Source: ZC4RG20 sp963782445 (GTDB lineage: Bacteria > Pseudomonadota > Gammaproteobacteria > Steroidobacterales > Rariloculaceae). Taken from it: a stretch of 64,000 nt of DNA. The DNA lies in NCBI GenBank assembly GCA_963782445.1, contig CAWAJM010000001.1, positions 2,108,001-2,172,000 of the forward strand. Reading direction: 5' to 3'. A model generated the notes under the pieces. The model saw nothing but the letters and a program-made list of their open reading frames with translations. It made no database searches and was not told the DNA's origin. Below are positions 9,210 to 17,116 of this stretch, in pieces. The first letter of the stretch is position 1; the number at the start of each line of letters is the position of its first letter. The position numbers and the translations under genes are program-made.

Positions 9210-10538
9210 TCAGCCGCTCAGCGATACCTTTTCCGGCTTCGGAAACGGCGAGCACCCTCTCTGCCCGTCGGTACAGAACGGCGGCAGCGCCGCGGTATCG
9301 AGCGGTGCGCCGAGGTAAACGTGCCGCATGACGTCACGGTCGTATTCGAAGGCGGGTTTGCCGGCGCGAATGGCCGCGCCGATCTTCAAGACGCGACGCA
9401 GCGGGAAATAGTTCATGACCGTCATCGCGCCATCCGCGAAGTCGTGGCGCAGGCCGAGGGCGTGCCCGACCTCGTGAGCCACGAGGTAGCTCAAATGATC
9501 CTGCTGGTCGTGGAGATCGCCGTCCATCATCGTCTCCGGCAGGATGAAGACGTGCGCGTGAAGGATCTGTCCCGTCCACGGATCGATCTGGATGTGGGAA
9601 GTCGAAGCGTAGTCGCCGGACGTGACCCACTGGATGACGTTGTAGTCTGGGTTCGGCGCCTTGACGCCGGGAGGGGCGTCGACGACTCGAACGAGCTGCT
9701 CGCCGAGCGCCCGATTCCAGTACCGAACGCCGTCGCGGACGGCATCGCGATAGCGCTCGGGAATCGACGCGGACAGGGCGAATACGATCGGCCGATCGAC
9801 GGCGAACTTCGTCGCATACATGACGCTCCGGCCGTCTCGCCGCTGCGGGTAAGTCTCGTAGAACCCGAAGTGCTCGAGATTCTTCATGACGAACGGCCGG
9901 AAGCGCGGATCCGGCCGGTAGGGACTCAAATAGTAGTGCACGACGATGCGATCGCCGCCCTTTCGTTTCGCCTCCTGGTCGAAAACGAGCGTCGAGCCGT
10001 GCCGCGACAGCGTCAGCACCTTGCGGGCGTAAAGCCCGAAGGCCCGATAGTCGTGCTTGTCGACGCGGCCGTAGTAGTCCTCTCCCGTCCGGTCCTCCTC
10101 GAAGTAGACCTTGTCGAAGCCGGCGTTGAGATTGAGATCGAGACTGCTCGCGGTTTCGCTGCGGATCGGGATCGTCGCGAGCAGATGGTGCGCAGCTTTC
10201 GGCCCATAGGAGTCGTCGAGCATCCGCACCGCCGTGCCGTCACGCATGAACGTCACGATCCGGCTGCGGCTCGTCATGAAGTCCTGCCGGCCGTTTTCCT
10301 GCTCGTAGTTGACTTGCAACAGAAACCGCGCGCCGAGCTGCGCCTTCTCCAGCGTCGTGGGCCGTGCGGACATGGCCTGCGCGAAGAACGGTGCCGTGGC
10401 GAGGACGAGCGCGACGGCCCAGCGGCGGAGTCGGCTCGCGGCGTGCCGGCTCCGGCTCGTGCCGAGCCCGCCGCGACCGGCGCCGTCGCGGCTCCGGCGG
10501 CCCGCCGCTCCGACGGCTCGACTCGGTGACGTGCGCAT
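9210..10538 (-). CDS. Secreted zinc-dependent metalloprotease (metzincin-like, DUF4953/DUF5117 relatives)
   Basis: A 442-residue protein with the extended zinc motif HEVGHALGLRH (H355, E356, H359, H365) and a downstream Met-turn-like VMNYF. The stretch before it (PIVFALSASIPERYRDAVRD, then YWNRALG, then YNVIQWV) matches the large bacterial zinc-dependent metalloprotease family with DUF4953/DUF5117, but this copy is much shorter because it lacks the C-terminal repeats. A hydrophobic signal segment (WAVALVLATAPFFAQA) lies behind an unusually long Arg-rich stretch of about 35 residues, so the true start may be later than the ATG at 10538. Likely periplasmic or secreted peptidase; substrates unknown. 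It is divergent from the next gene. Confidence 0.85.
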   Translation of the reverse strand: MRTSPSRAVGAAGRRSRDGAGRGGLGTSRSRHAASRLRRWAVALVLATAPFFAQAMSARPTTLEKAQLGARFLLQVNYEQENGRQDFMTSRSRIVTFMRDGTAVRMLDDSYGPKAAHHLLATIPIRSETASSLDLNLNAGFDKVYFEEDRTGEDYYGRVDKHDYRAFGLYARKVLTLSRHGSTLVFDQEAKRKGGDRIVVHYYLSPYRPDPRFRPFVMKNLEHFGFYETYPQRRDGRSVMYATKFAVDRPIVFALSASIPERYRDAVRDGVRYWNRALGEQLVRVVDAPPGVKAPNPDYNVIQWVTSGDYASTSHIQIDPWTGQILHAHVFILPETMMDGDLHDQQDHLSYLVAHEVGHALGLRHDFADGAMTVMNYFPLRRVLKIGAAIRAGKPAFEYDRDVMRHVYLGAPLDTAALPPFCTDGQRGCSPFPKPEKVSLSG

Positions 10539-10544
10539 TGCTGC

Positions 10545-10550
10545 ACTATA
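10545..10550 (-). promoter_or_regulatory. Possible -10 box placing transcription start at the ATG (leaderless mRNA)
   Basis: Read on the minus strand, TATAGT is followed by six bases and then the ATG at 10538. A partial -35 (CCGACG) lies 17 bases upstream. There is no Shine-Dalgarno sequence before this ATG, in contrast to most genes here. The arrangement would start transcription at or next to the ATG. Confidence 0.35.
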
Positions 10551-10653
10551 CCAGGTAAGTAGTCTCGCGTCGGGCGTTGCGCGTATAGCCGCGGACCGAT
10601 TGTTTTCCTTATCCTGCCTGCCGGTCGCTACGCTCATCAAGGAGGCCTGGGCA

Positions 10654-11268
10654 ATGGAGAAATCGGTCGCCGGGCGCTGGTGGTGGGGCGTATCGCTCGC
10701 GACAGACCGGCCGAGCGGCTGGGTGCGCGTGCGCGAAAATGCAATTCAAGGCACCCAGCTTTACATCCGCGACGACCTCGGCGTGAACCGCCGGAAGGGG
10801 TTTCGGTTCGCGGCCGCGAAGCGGGTGAACGCGCGCGCGGCCTGGATGCTCTCGCTCGCGAGCTACGATCTTCAAGGCAGCACGACCATCGTGCAGCCGG
10901 TCTACTTCAACGGAGCGGCCCTCGCCCCGGGCAATCTGCGGACCGCCACGACCTACCCGCACTACCTGCAGATCGACGCTTCGTACTGGCGCCGCTTTGC
11001 GACGTTCGGCCGCCGCGGCGGCACTCAGGGAGGGCGGAATCGTTCAACCAACACGGAAGTCTCACTCGGCGTGGGCGCCCGCTTGGGCCCCTATCGGGGC
11101 TTGTCGCTGTCGGCATTCGAGGGCGACTTCGCTCAGAACGAGCAAAGCCACGAGGACGGCAACGTCATCCATGTGCGGGACGCGGGGTACGTATTTCGGA
11201 TCGAGCGACCGTTCGGGCATCGCAAGAGCGACTATGGCGCGCCGCCCATGCCGTGGCCGCCGGGCTGA
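10654..11268 (+). CDS. Outer-membrane beta-barrel-like protein, apparently truncated
   Basis: A 204-residue protein with an excellent ribosome site (AAGGAGG, 9 bases before the ATG). The sequence alternates hydrophobic and polar residues and has the pattern WVRVRENAIQGTQLYIRDDLG followed by STTIVQPVYFNGAALAPG, seen in uncharacterised Gram-negative outer-membrane barrels of eight or more strands. No signal peptide is visible from this start and the protein is shorter than usual for such barrels, so either the start is wrong or the gene is trimmed at both ends. It is divergent from the metalloprotease and precedes a PAP2 gene by 77 bases on the same strand; barrel plus phosphatase could act together on envelope lipids, but this is speculative. 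Confidence 0.6.
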   Translation: MEKSVAGRWWWGVSLATDRPSGWVRVRENAIQGTQLYIRDDLGVNRRKGFRFAAAKRVNARAAWMLSLASYDLQGSTTIVQPVYFNGAALAPGNLRTATTYPHYLQIDASYWRRFATFGRRGGTQGGRNRSTNTEVSLGVGARLGPYRGLSLSAFEGDFAQNEQSHEDGNVIHVRDAGYVFRIERPFGHRKSDYGAPPMPWPPG

Positions 11269-11345
11269 TGCCTCAACGCCGAAGGATTGGAAAACGGGGA
11301 AACGTCTAACGGCCGGAATGGCTGAGCTGGGCGAAAGGCACAAAT

Positions 11346-12182
11346 ATGAATGCTGTCTCGGCGGGCCGGCGGCTCGCTTTCACCGGAGCCTCGGGCGCGC
11401 TCGTCTTGCTGATCGCGTTGATCTCCGAACCTTGGGCGTTCGCGGAATCGACCGTTCCGCCGTCCGTGACCGTGCGCCCGAACGTGCACTGGGGCGCCGA
11501 CGCCAAAGCGTATGTCACGGCGCCCTTGCATGCCGGGCGCAGGCAGTGGCTCGAGGTCGGCGGCACCGCAGCGGCCGTCATACTCGCATATCAGTACGAC
11601 GACAGAATGCACTCGCATTTCGTGCCGGCGGGCACAACGCCGATCCACAAACCCCACAACCCCGAAGACGCCCTGCCCGCCGTCGCCGCGCTCGGCGGAA
11701 TATGGATTCCGGCCCGGCTGCGAAACGACGCTGCGGGCCGCCGCGAAGCCGGGGCAATGCTCGAGGCGGCCGTGTTCGCGACGACCGCGACGGAGCTGCT
11801 CACGAAGGTCAGCGGCCGCAGGCAGCCGAACAACGGCAGCCGCAACGATTTCCACGAGCGCGGCGACGCCTTCCCGTCGGGGCATACGGCCTTTGCGTTC
11901 GCGGTCGGCACCGTGCTCGCCGAATCCGCAACTGGCCGGCATCGTTGGCTGCAACGGCTGCTCGGCTACGGCATCGGCGTCGGCACCGCCTACCAGCGTC
12001 TGCACCACAACGAGCACTGGCTGTCGGACACGGTTGCCGGGGCCGCGATGGGTATCGGGACGGCGCACTTTCTCGCGAGCCGGCACGAGGGAACGACGCT
12101 GCTCGCCGACGCTAGCGGCTTGGCGATCGTACCGGTTCGACGGGGCGTGGCGGTCGGCTACGAGTGGCCGCTGCGCCGCTGA
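11346..12182 (+). CDS. PAP2-superfamily phosphatase with N-terminal signal/anchor
   Basis: A 278-residue protein with an N-terminal hydrophobic segment (about residues 11-32) and all three PAP2 motifs: K...RRQP (TKVSGRRQPN), PSGH (FPSGHTAFAF), and R...H...D (QRLHHNEHWLSD). PAP2 enzymes remove phosphate from lipid phosphates such as undecaprenyl pyrophosphate or phosphatidic acid; this one has few membrane spans besides the N-terminus, like the periplasmic acid-phosphatase branch. A moderate AAAGG ribosome site precedes the ATG. It is convergent with the decayed minus-strand gene, whose 3' remains reach its last codons. Confidence 0.85.
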   Translation: MNAVSAGRRLAFTGASGALVLLIALISEPWAFAESTVPPSVTVRPNVHWGADAKAYVTAPLHAGRRQWLEVGGTAAAVILAYQYDDRMHSHFVPAGTTPIHKPHNPEDALPAVAALGGIWIPARLRNDAAGRREAGAMLEAAVFATTATELLTKVSGRRQPNNGSRNDFHERGDAFPSGHTAFAFAVGTVLAESATGRHRWLQRLLGYGIGVGTAYQRLHHNEHWLSDTVAGAAMGIGTAHFLASRHEGTTLLADASGLAIVPVRRGVAVGYEWPLRR

Positions 12183-13248
12183 GCTCCGACCGCCCCCTCG
12201 GCGCCCGCGCATCTTTCCAGATCCCGACGCAACGGCCGGCCCGCTCCCGGAGCCACTCTTTGGGACGAGGCGCGGTCATGAGGTCCGCGCCGAAGTCGCG
12301 GCGGACCGCCTGCGTCGCGCTCGGGGGGAAGGCCGAACCGAACATGCTGGCTGCCATGAGCACGCCGACCGTCGGCCGCGGGTGGCCGTCGGGGCGATAG
12401 TAGAAGCTCCGCGAGACGGGCGCCGATACGCCCTCGAGCGTCACGGCATTGGGATAGGCAAAATCGAAGTAATGAAGGTGCGCTTGGCATGCCGCCGGCA
12501 TGCGGCGCAGAAACTCGAGCGTATACAGCGCCAGCGACGCGCTGGGATCGCAGTTCTTTTCCCACATGTGGCGCGGCGTGACGTAGAGGTATGCGTCGAT
12601 GCCCCGGTCGCAGAAGCGGTCGATCATGAGATCGAGCTGCTTGAACGCCCCGCGTTGGAACGGCGTCAACGGTTTCAGGCGCTCGTCCGCGTGACCCCGG
12701 CACGGCCGAAAAGATGCGGGCTTTGACGGCTTCGAGCTCGGCTCGACGCCGGGACATATCCGCGCGCTGATACGACGGCAGGTAGGCGGATTCCGGCATT
12801 CCACGGTCGCGCGCGCGGACGGCCTCCACGAGATCGGCGTTTGCGGCGATCGCCCAGCCCGTGAAGACGAGCGAATACAGCCGGCTGAGCTGCACTCAGC
12901 GATTGGGCTTAAGGTCCGGCGTCACGCCGAGGATGGATTCATCGAAGCCGTATTTCGTCCGTACGTCCTCGGCCCCGTAGATCTATCGCGGGCCCAGGAT
13001 GCCCCGAAAACGGCGAGGTCCGGGTCGAAGTGATCGTAGAGCATCGGCTTGTAGACTCGGCCCCATCCCGAGAGCATTTGTACGATTGACTGATTGTCCG
13101 GGCGCAGCATGGCGCGGAAGGCCAGCAGGTTGACGGCGGCGACGGCCGCGGCCGCGACCCCGACGACGAGCGCGAAGATCCGTAGGAAGCGACGTGCGGC
13201 TGCCGTGCTCGTGGTCGCTTCGTCCATACCGAGCGTCGTTCTGCTCAA
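12183..13248 (-). pseudogene. Degraded partner gene of an MBOAT acyltransferase (AlgJ/DltD-like position)
   Basis: Coding remains lie in several frames. An N-terminal piece (13227 or TTG 13248 to about 12980) has a membrane anchor and then YDHFDPDLAVFGASWARD, a strand plus Gly-x-Ser arrangement like the SGNH/DltD-type partners of MBOAT O-acyltransferases. The frame then shifts, continues as YGAEDVRTKYGFDESILGVT, meets an in-frame TGA near 12898, continues as VQLSRLYSLVFTGWAIAANA, and shifts again near 12710 before PFQRGAFKQLDLMIDRF...YLYVTPRHMW. At least two frameshifts and one stop make a sequencing error an unlikely explanation for all. The TTG start overlaps the MBOAT stop as TTGA, so it was the last gene of that operon. 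Family assignment rests mainly on context. Confidence 0.75.
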
Positions 13249-14558
13249 AACTGAAAGCAGATGAAGGGCCGCAGGTTAGCGAGCGCAAACCACGCCGTGA
13301 CGAAGATGAGCGCGCTCGTCATGGCCCACCCGCGGGACAAAGAAAACGCGAGCCGCGGGACCGGAGCGGGTCCGGCCGGCACGTAGGACTCTACTGCGAG
13401 TGCGGCCCGCGTGCGCGCGAAGACCTGAATGGAGTTGGGCAGGCCCCAGCAAACGAAGAAATAGATCGGCAACACGGGCAGCACGTTCGGCGTCATTTCG
13501 GGCTGGCGGTACCAGCCGCTGAAACCGAGCATGGCCGCAACGAGACGGAACGCGCTCGGGAAGTCCGGGGAGCGGAAGAAGATCCACGCAAAGTCGATAA
13601 CCGCGAACGTGAGAAGGAGCGAAGCGACGCGCACGGCGCGATGCAGCGCGGGCGTCCGACAGACCCGCTCGCGCAGCCCGCGCAGGCGCACATCCCCGAG
13701 CCGGCGCCAGAGATGATTGACGGCGAGATAAAGGCCGACTGCCTTATAGGGCGAGAAGAAATTGATAGGCAGCCGAAACCCGAACATGAAGCCGAGCCCG
13801 ATGGCCATGTCCGAGTACGCGGAGAAATCGAAGTAGATCTGGAAACCATAGGCGAGCGCGGCAGTCCAGGCATCCAAAAATCCCATGGGGCTGCCGTACT
13901 GGGCGCCGAGAAAGAACAGATCGATGCGCGGCGCGAGCGGATCGATGAGAAAGGCCTTCTTGAATGGCCCGAGCGCGAAAAGAGCGAGGCCGATCGCGAC
14001 CTGGTCCGCGTGTAGGCGCCAGTCCCTCTTCTCCCGTAGCTGCGGCAGCATGTCGTCCTGCCGCACGATGGGTCCCGCGATGAGCTGGGGGAAAAAGCCG
14101 ATGAAGAAGACATGGTCGACCCAGGAAAGCGCGCCCACGCGGCCTTGGTGGGCGTCGATGAGCAGGCCGATCTGCTGGAACGTAAAAAAGGAAATCCCGA
14201 TCGGTAAGACGATGGCGGGCACGCCTATGCGCGAATGCAGTAGCCAGTTGACGGATTCGATCGCGAACGCGGCGTATTAGTAATAGCCGAGCAGAAGCAG
14301 ATTCAGCGCCACGCCGACGGCAGTCAAGGACTGCCGCTGAGGCCCGCTGGTGTTCATTATGCGCAGCGCAATGGCGTGGTTGAACAGCAGTGAACACAGC
14401 AGGATCAGCAGGTAAGCGGGAATCCAATACCCGTAAAAGACGAGCGAAGCTGCGATGAGCAGCGGTTTACCGACGTGGGGCCACCGATGCGTAGCGAGGC
14501 CGTAAGCTCCAAGGACGATGACGAGAAAGGCCAGGAAGCTATGGGAGGCGAAGAGCAC
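13245..14558 (-). pseudogene. MBOAT O-acyltransferase (AlgI/DltB-like), inactivated
   Basis: Reading from a GTG at 14558 (GAGG nearby, 9 bases after the GT9 stop), the product matches an AlgI-type membrane-bound O-acyltransferase: YGYWIPAYLLILLCSLLFN, LPIGISFFTFQQIGLLIDAH, FPQLIAGPIVRQDDMLPQL, YFDFSAYSDMAIGLGFMFG. Two lesions are present in the single frame. A TAA at about 14277 replaces the residue after LLLLGYY, where the family has Lys. Between INFFSPYKA and VGLYLAVNHLWRR about 60-70 residues are missing in frame, and these include the family's FWRRWH and LWHG segments with the invariant catalytic His. Even readthrough of the stop could not give an active enzyme. It would have O-acetylated an exported glycan. 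Confidence 0.9.
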
Positions 14559-14567
14559 TGCGCTGCC

Positions 14568-15827
14568 TCACGCGCCCGCCTCGGCTTCGGCGGCGGCCCG
14601 CTCGCCTGCAGCGGCGTCCGCGTCCAGCTCCTGCCGCAAGAGCGCGAGTACCCGCGCTGTCGAAATCGCGCGCAGGCAGGCATTATAGGTGCAGCTCGTT
14701 TTGCGGTGATTGGCCGCGCTGACGCACGGGGAGCACGCGAGGCCGGCATAGATCGGGACGGCGTCGCCGAGGGGGCCGTAGAGCGCGGGGGTTTCCGGGC
14801 CGAACAGCACAAAGGTTCGCAAGCCCGCGACGGCGGCGAAATGAGCGGGCCCGGAGTCGTTCGTCAGCAGCAGCTCGGCACTGTAATACAGCGGCACGAG
14901 CTCGTCGAAGGCCAGGTCTCCAGCGCAATTGACGCAGCGGGCGCTGTCGACGGCCGCGGCCACGCGCCCGCAACTGTCGCGTTCGGATGGGGCGCCGGTG
15001 ATCGCCACGACAACGTCGTCGTAGTCTCGAAGCAGCACGTCGATCACCTCGGCGAATCGCTCCGGCATCCAGCGCCGCTGCGGCAGCATGTCGCTCGCGT
15101 TGGGGTTGACGAGCACGAGGCGGCTCCTGCCCGGGGTGTAAGTCGGGCACAGGGACTCGAGTTTCGCACCCAGTTTCTCGATGGCTGCCGCGTCGCGCGG
15201 CGCCCGGGCAAGCCTCACCGGCAGCGTGGCGAAATCGTACCGGCAGTACGGATCGCCGCGCCGATCCTCCAGCAGCGTCGCCGCGAGCATCATGAAGCTG
15301 CGCGAGATGTGATGATGCGGATTGTAGCGGACGCCATGCGTCAGGAGGCCGCCCCGGTAGAGTCCTTCGTCGTGCCAGGATTCGAAGCCGACGCGGCGCG
15401 CTGCCCCGGAAAGCCAGGAAAGCAAGGCGGTGAAGCGGGAGAAAAGCTCGAGATCGATGACGCTGTCGATGCCGCGGCGCCGGGCCCAGCGCATGAATCT
15501 CAGCACGTCCACGGCCAGCACCCAGAGGTTTCGGCTCCGCAGCGTGAACACGTTGCGGCGCGGAACCGTGCCGAGCAGGTCGAGGCTCGCTGCGTTCTCT
15601 GCGAAGATGACGAAATAAAGCTCCACGCGTCCGCGCTCGGCCAGGAACCGCATGGCGGGGTCGACGAGCACTGCGCTTCCCATTTCCGAGAGCTCGATGA
15701 GGAGCACCTTCTGCAGCCGCTGCTCGCGCCGGCGGCGGAACCGTCCTGCCCAGGCGGCCGCGGTTGCGAGCGCGCAGAGCGGCACGCCGAGAAGCCGATC
15801 GATTCGGCGCATCGTGTCGATCTTCAT
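14568..15827 (-). CDS. Glycosyltransferase family 9 (heptosyltransferase-like)
   Basis: A 419-residue GT-B fold protein of the ADP-heptose:LPS heptosyltransferase family. The N-terminal domain has VLLIELSEMGSAVL, the C-terminal domain has LVNPNASDMLPQRRW (nucleotide-sugar binding) and TNDSGPAHFAAVAGLRTFVLFG, the family's D-x-G-P-x-H motif. Four cysteines near the C-terminus (SPCVSAANHRKTSC) are also common in GT9 members. The ATG overlaps the stop of the PAP2-GtrA gene as ATGA, so it is translationally coupled to it. It probably adds a heptose or related sugar to a cell-surface glycan; the acceptor is unknown. Confidence 0.85.
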   Translation of the reverse strand: MKIDTMRRIDRLLGVPLCALATAAAWAGRFRRRREQRLQKVLLIELSEMGSAVLVDPAMRFLAERGRVELYFVIFAENAASLDLLGTVPRRNVFTLRSRNLWVLAVDVLRFMRWARRRGIDSVIDLELFSRFTALLSWLSGAARRVGFESWHDEGLYRGGLLTHGVRYNPHHHISRSFMMLAATLLEDRRGDPYCRYDFATLPVRLARAPRDAAAIEKLGAKLESLCPTYTPGRSRLVLVNPNASDMLPQRRWMPERFAEVIDVLLRDYDDVVVAITGAPSERDSCGRVAAAVDSARCVNCAGDLAFDELVPLYYSAELLLTNDSGPAHFAAVAGLRTFVLFGPETPALYGPLGDAVPIYAGLACSPCVSAANHRKTSCTYNACLRAISTARVLALLRQELDADAAAGERAAAEAEAGA

Positions 15828-17116
15828 TGCAGCGCGCCCTGACCCGCCCGCGGCGCGAAGACCCAGCGCGATGCGCCGACGAAGTTGAAGAGGACGCCGG
15901 CCAGAACGCCGGCGGCGAGGGCAAGCTGTGTGTGGGCCGCGAAGTAAGCACTGCCGTGCACGAGGAGTCCGAACGTGCCGAAGTTCGGGAGGAAGCTCAC
16001 GGCGCATAGGGCGAGGTACCTGAGCCACTGTGGCACGAGCGCGGCTGGCGGCCGGTCCCGAAAAGTGAAAAGCCGATTGAAGAACCAGTTCGAGCTCGCG
16101 GCAATCCAATAAGAGGAAGCCCGGGCTGCGTCAGGCGCGAAACCGAGGCCGTCGAACAACATCGTGTAGACGAAAAGATCGACGAAGAAGCCGCTGAGCC
16201 CGATCGAGCCGAACCGCACGAGACGTAGGAACACCGGTTCCGCCTGGGCCGCCAGCCGGCCCAATTTCGCTGCAAACGGCGCCGCCGTGCGGGCTTGCCA
16301 AAGGCGCTTGCCGAGCTCGTAGGTCAGCAGCGCGGCGAGACCGTAGCGCAGCTCGAGCACGCCCGCGTAGTCCGCGAACCCGCCCTTCGCCGAGAATAGG
16401 CGTAAGGCCACGAGCATCATGAATACCGTCGCGGCCGCCTGCCAGGCGCGGTGCGCGAAACAGGCGAAGCGCTGCGTAAGCGCGAGGCAGCCCCATGCGG
16501 TCGCAGAGCCGAGCAGCGCGCCCGCCGCGACGTCGAGCGGCCAATGTACGCCGACGGCGAGCCGCGCGACCGAGATGGCGCCGGCGCCGCCGAGCAGCGC
16601 GAGCGCGGGCAGCAGCCTGAATTTGAGGCGCTGAATCAAGAGCAGCGCGACGGCGAAAGCGCTCGCGGCGTGACCCGACGGGAACGCGTATTGGAGGATG
16701 CCGGGGCCGATCAGGTGAAACGTTCCCGCAGCCAGGACCGAGGTCGGCCGCAGCGTATGGAACAGGTCCTTGATGAGGTTGATGCCGATGCCGAGCCCGA
16801 AGAACAGCAGAACAAAAGCGGCGGAGGCCCTCGAGTCGCGCTGCACGAACGGCAGGGCGACGGCCGCGATGAACGAGCCGCCGCCGAGCGTCGCGAGCAC
16901 CGCCCACAGCGGATCGGGCAGCAGGGTCGCGCTGCGATTGACGGCAAGGAAGAACTCGGTATCAAGCCGCGGGCTCAGGGCCGTCGTCAAGACGATGAGC
17001 AGGGCCGGGACGATGCACAGCAGCCCGATGAGCGCGGCGTCGGGATCCGGCATGTGTCTCGAACGGGCTTGGACGAGCATGGGCAGCTCGCCCCGGCTTG
17101 CGCGCTCGAAGCTCAT
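15824..17116 (-). CDS. PAP2 phosphatase - GtrA-family flippase fusion
   Basis: A 430-residue membrane protein with two domains. Residues about 15-230 form an integral-membrane PAP2 phosphatase with KDLFHTLRP, FPSGHAASAF and ARLAVGVHWPLD, all catalytic motifs intact. After a further hydrophobic stretch, residues about 300-425 are a GtrA-like domain (RFGSIGLSGFFVDLFVYTML, then SNWFFNRLFTFR), the four-helix family linked to flipping of polyprenyl-phosphate sugars. PAP2 and GtrA are normally separate proteins. Start and stop both use 4-base ATGA overlaps, with the GT39 gene upstream and the GT9 gene downstream. A likely role is handling and recycling an undecaprenyl-phosphate sugar for the GT39 transferase (inference). 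Confidence 0.88.
   Translation of the reverse strand: MSFERASRGELPMLVQARSRHMPDPDAALIGLLCIVPALLIVLTTALSPRLDTEFFLAVNRSATLLPDPLWAVLATLGGGSFIAAVALPFVQRDSRASAAFVLLFFGLGIGINLIKDLFHTLRPTSVLAAGTFHLIGPGILQYAFPSGHAASAFAVALLLIQRLKFRLLPALALLGGAGAISVARLAVGVHWPLDVAAGALLGSATAWGCLALTQRFACFAHRAWQAAATVFMMLVALRLFSAKGGFADYAGVLELRYGLAALLTYELGKRLWQARTAAPFAAKLGRLAAQAEPVFLRLVRFGSIGLSGFFVDLFVYTMLFDGLGFAPDAARASSYWIAASSNWFFNRLFTFRDRPPAALVPQWLRYLALCAVSFLPNFGTFGLLVHGSAYFAAHTQLALAAGVLAGVLFNFVGASRWVFAPRAGQGALQ

Noticed and set aside
8697..10529. 610-codon plus-strand open frame
   Set aside because: Antisense to the metalloprotease and the hydrolase, both of which have clear catalytic motifs.
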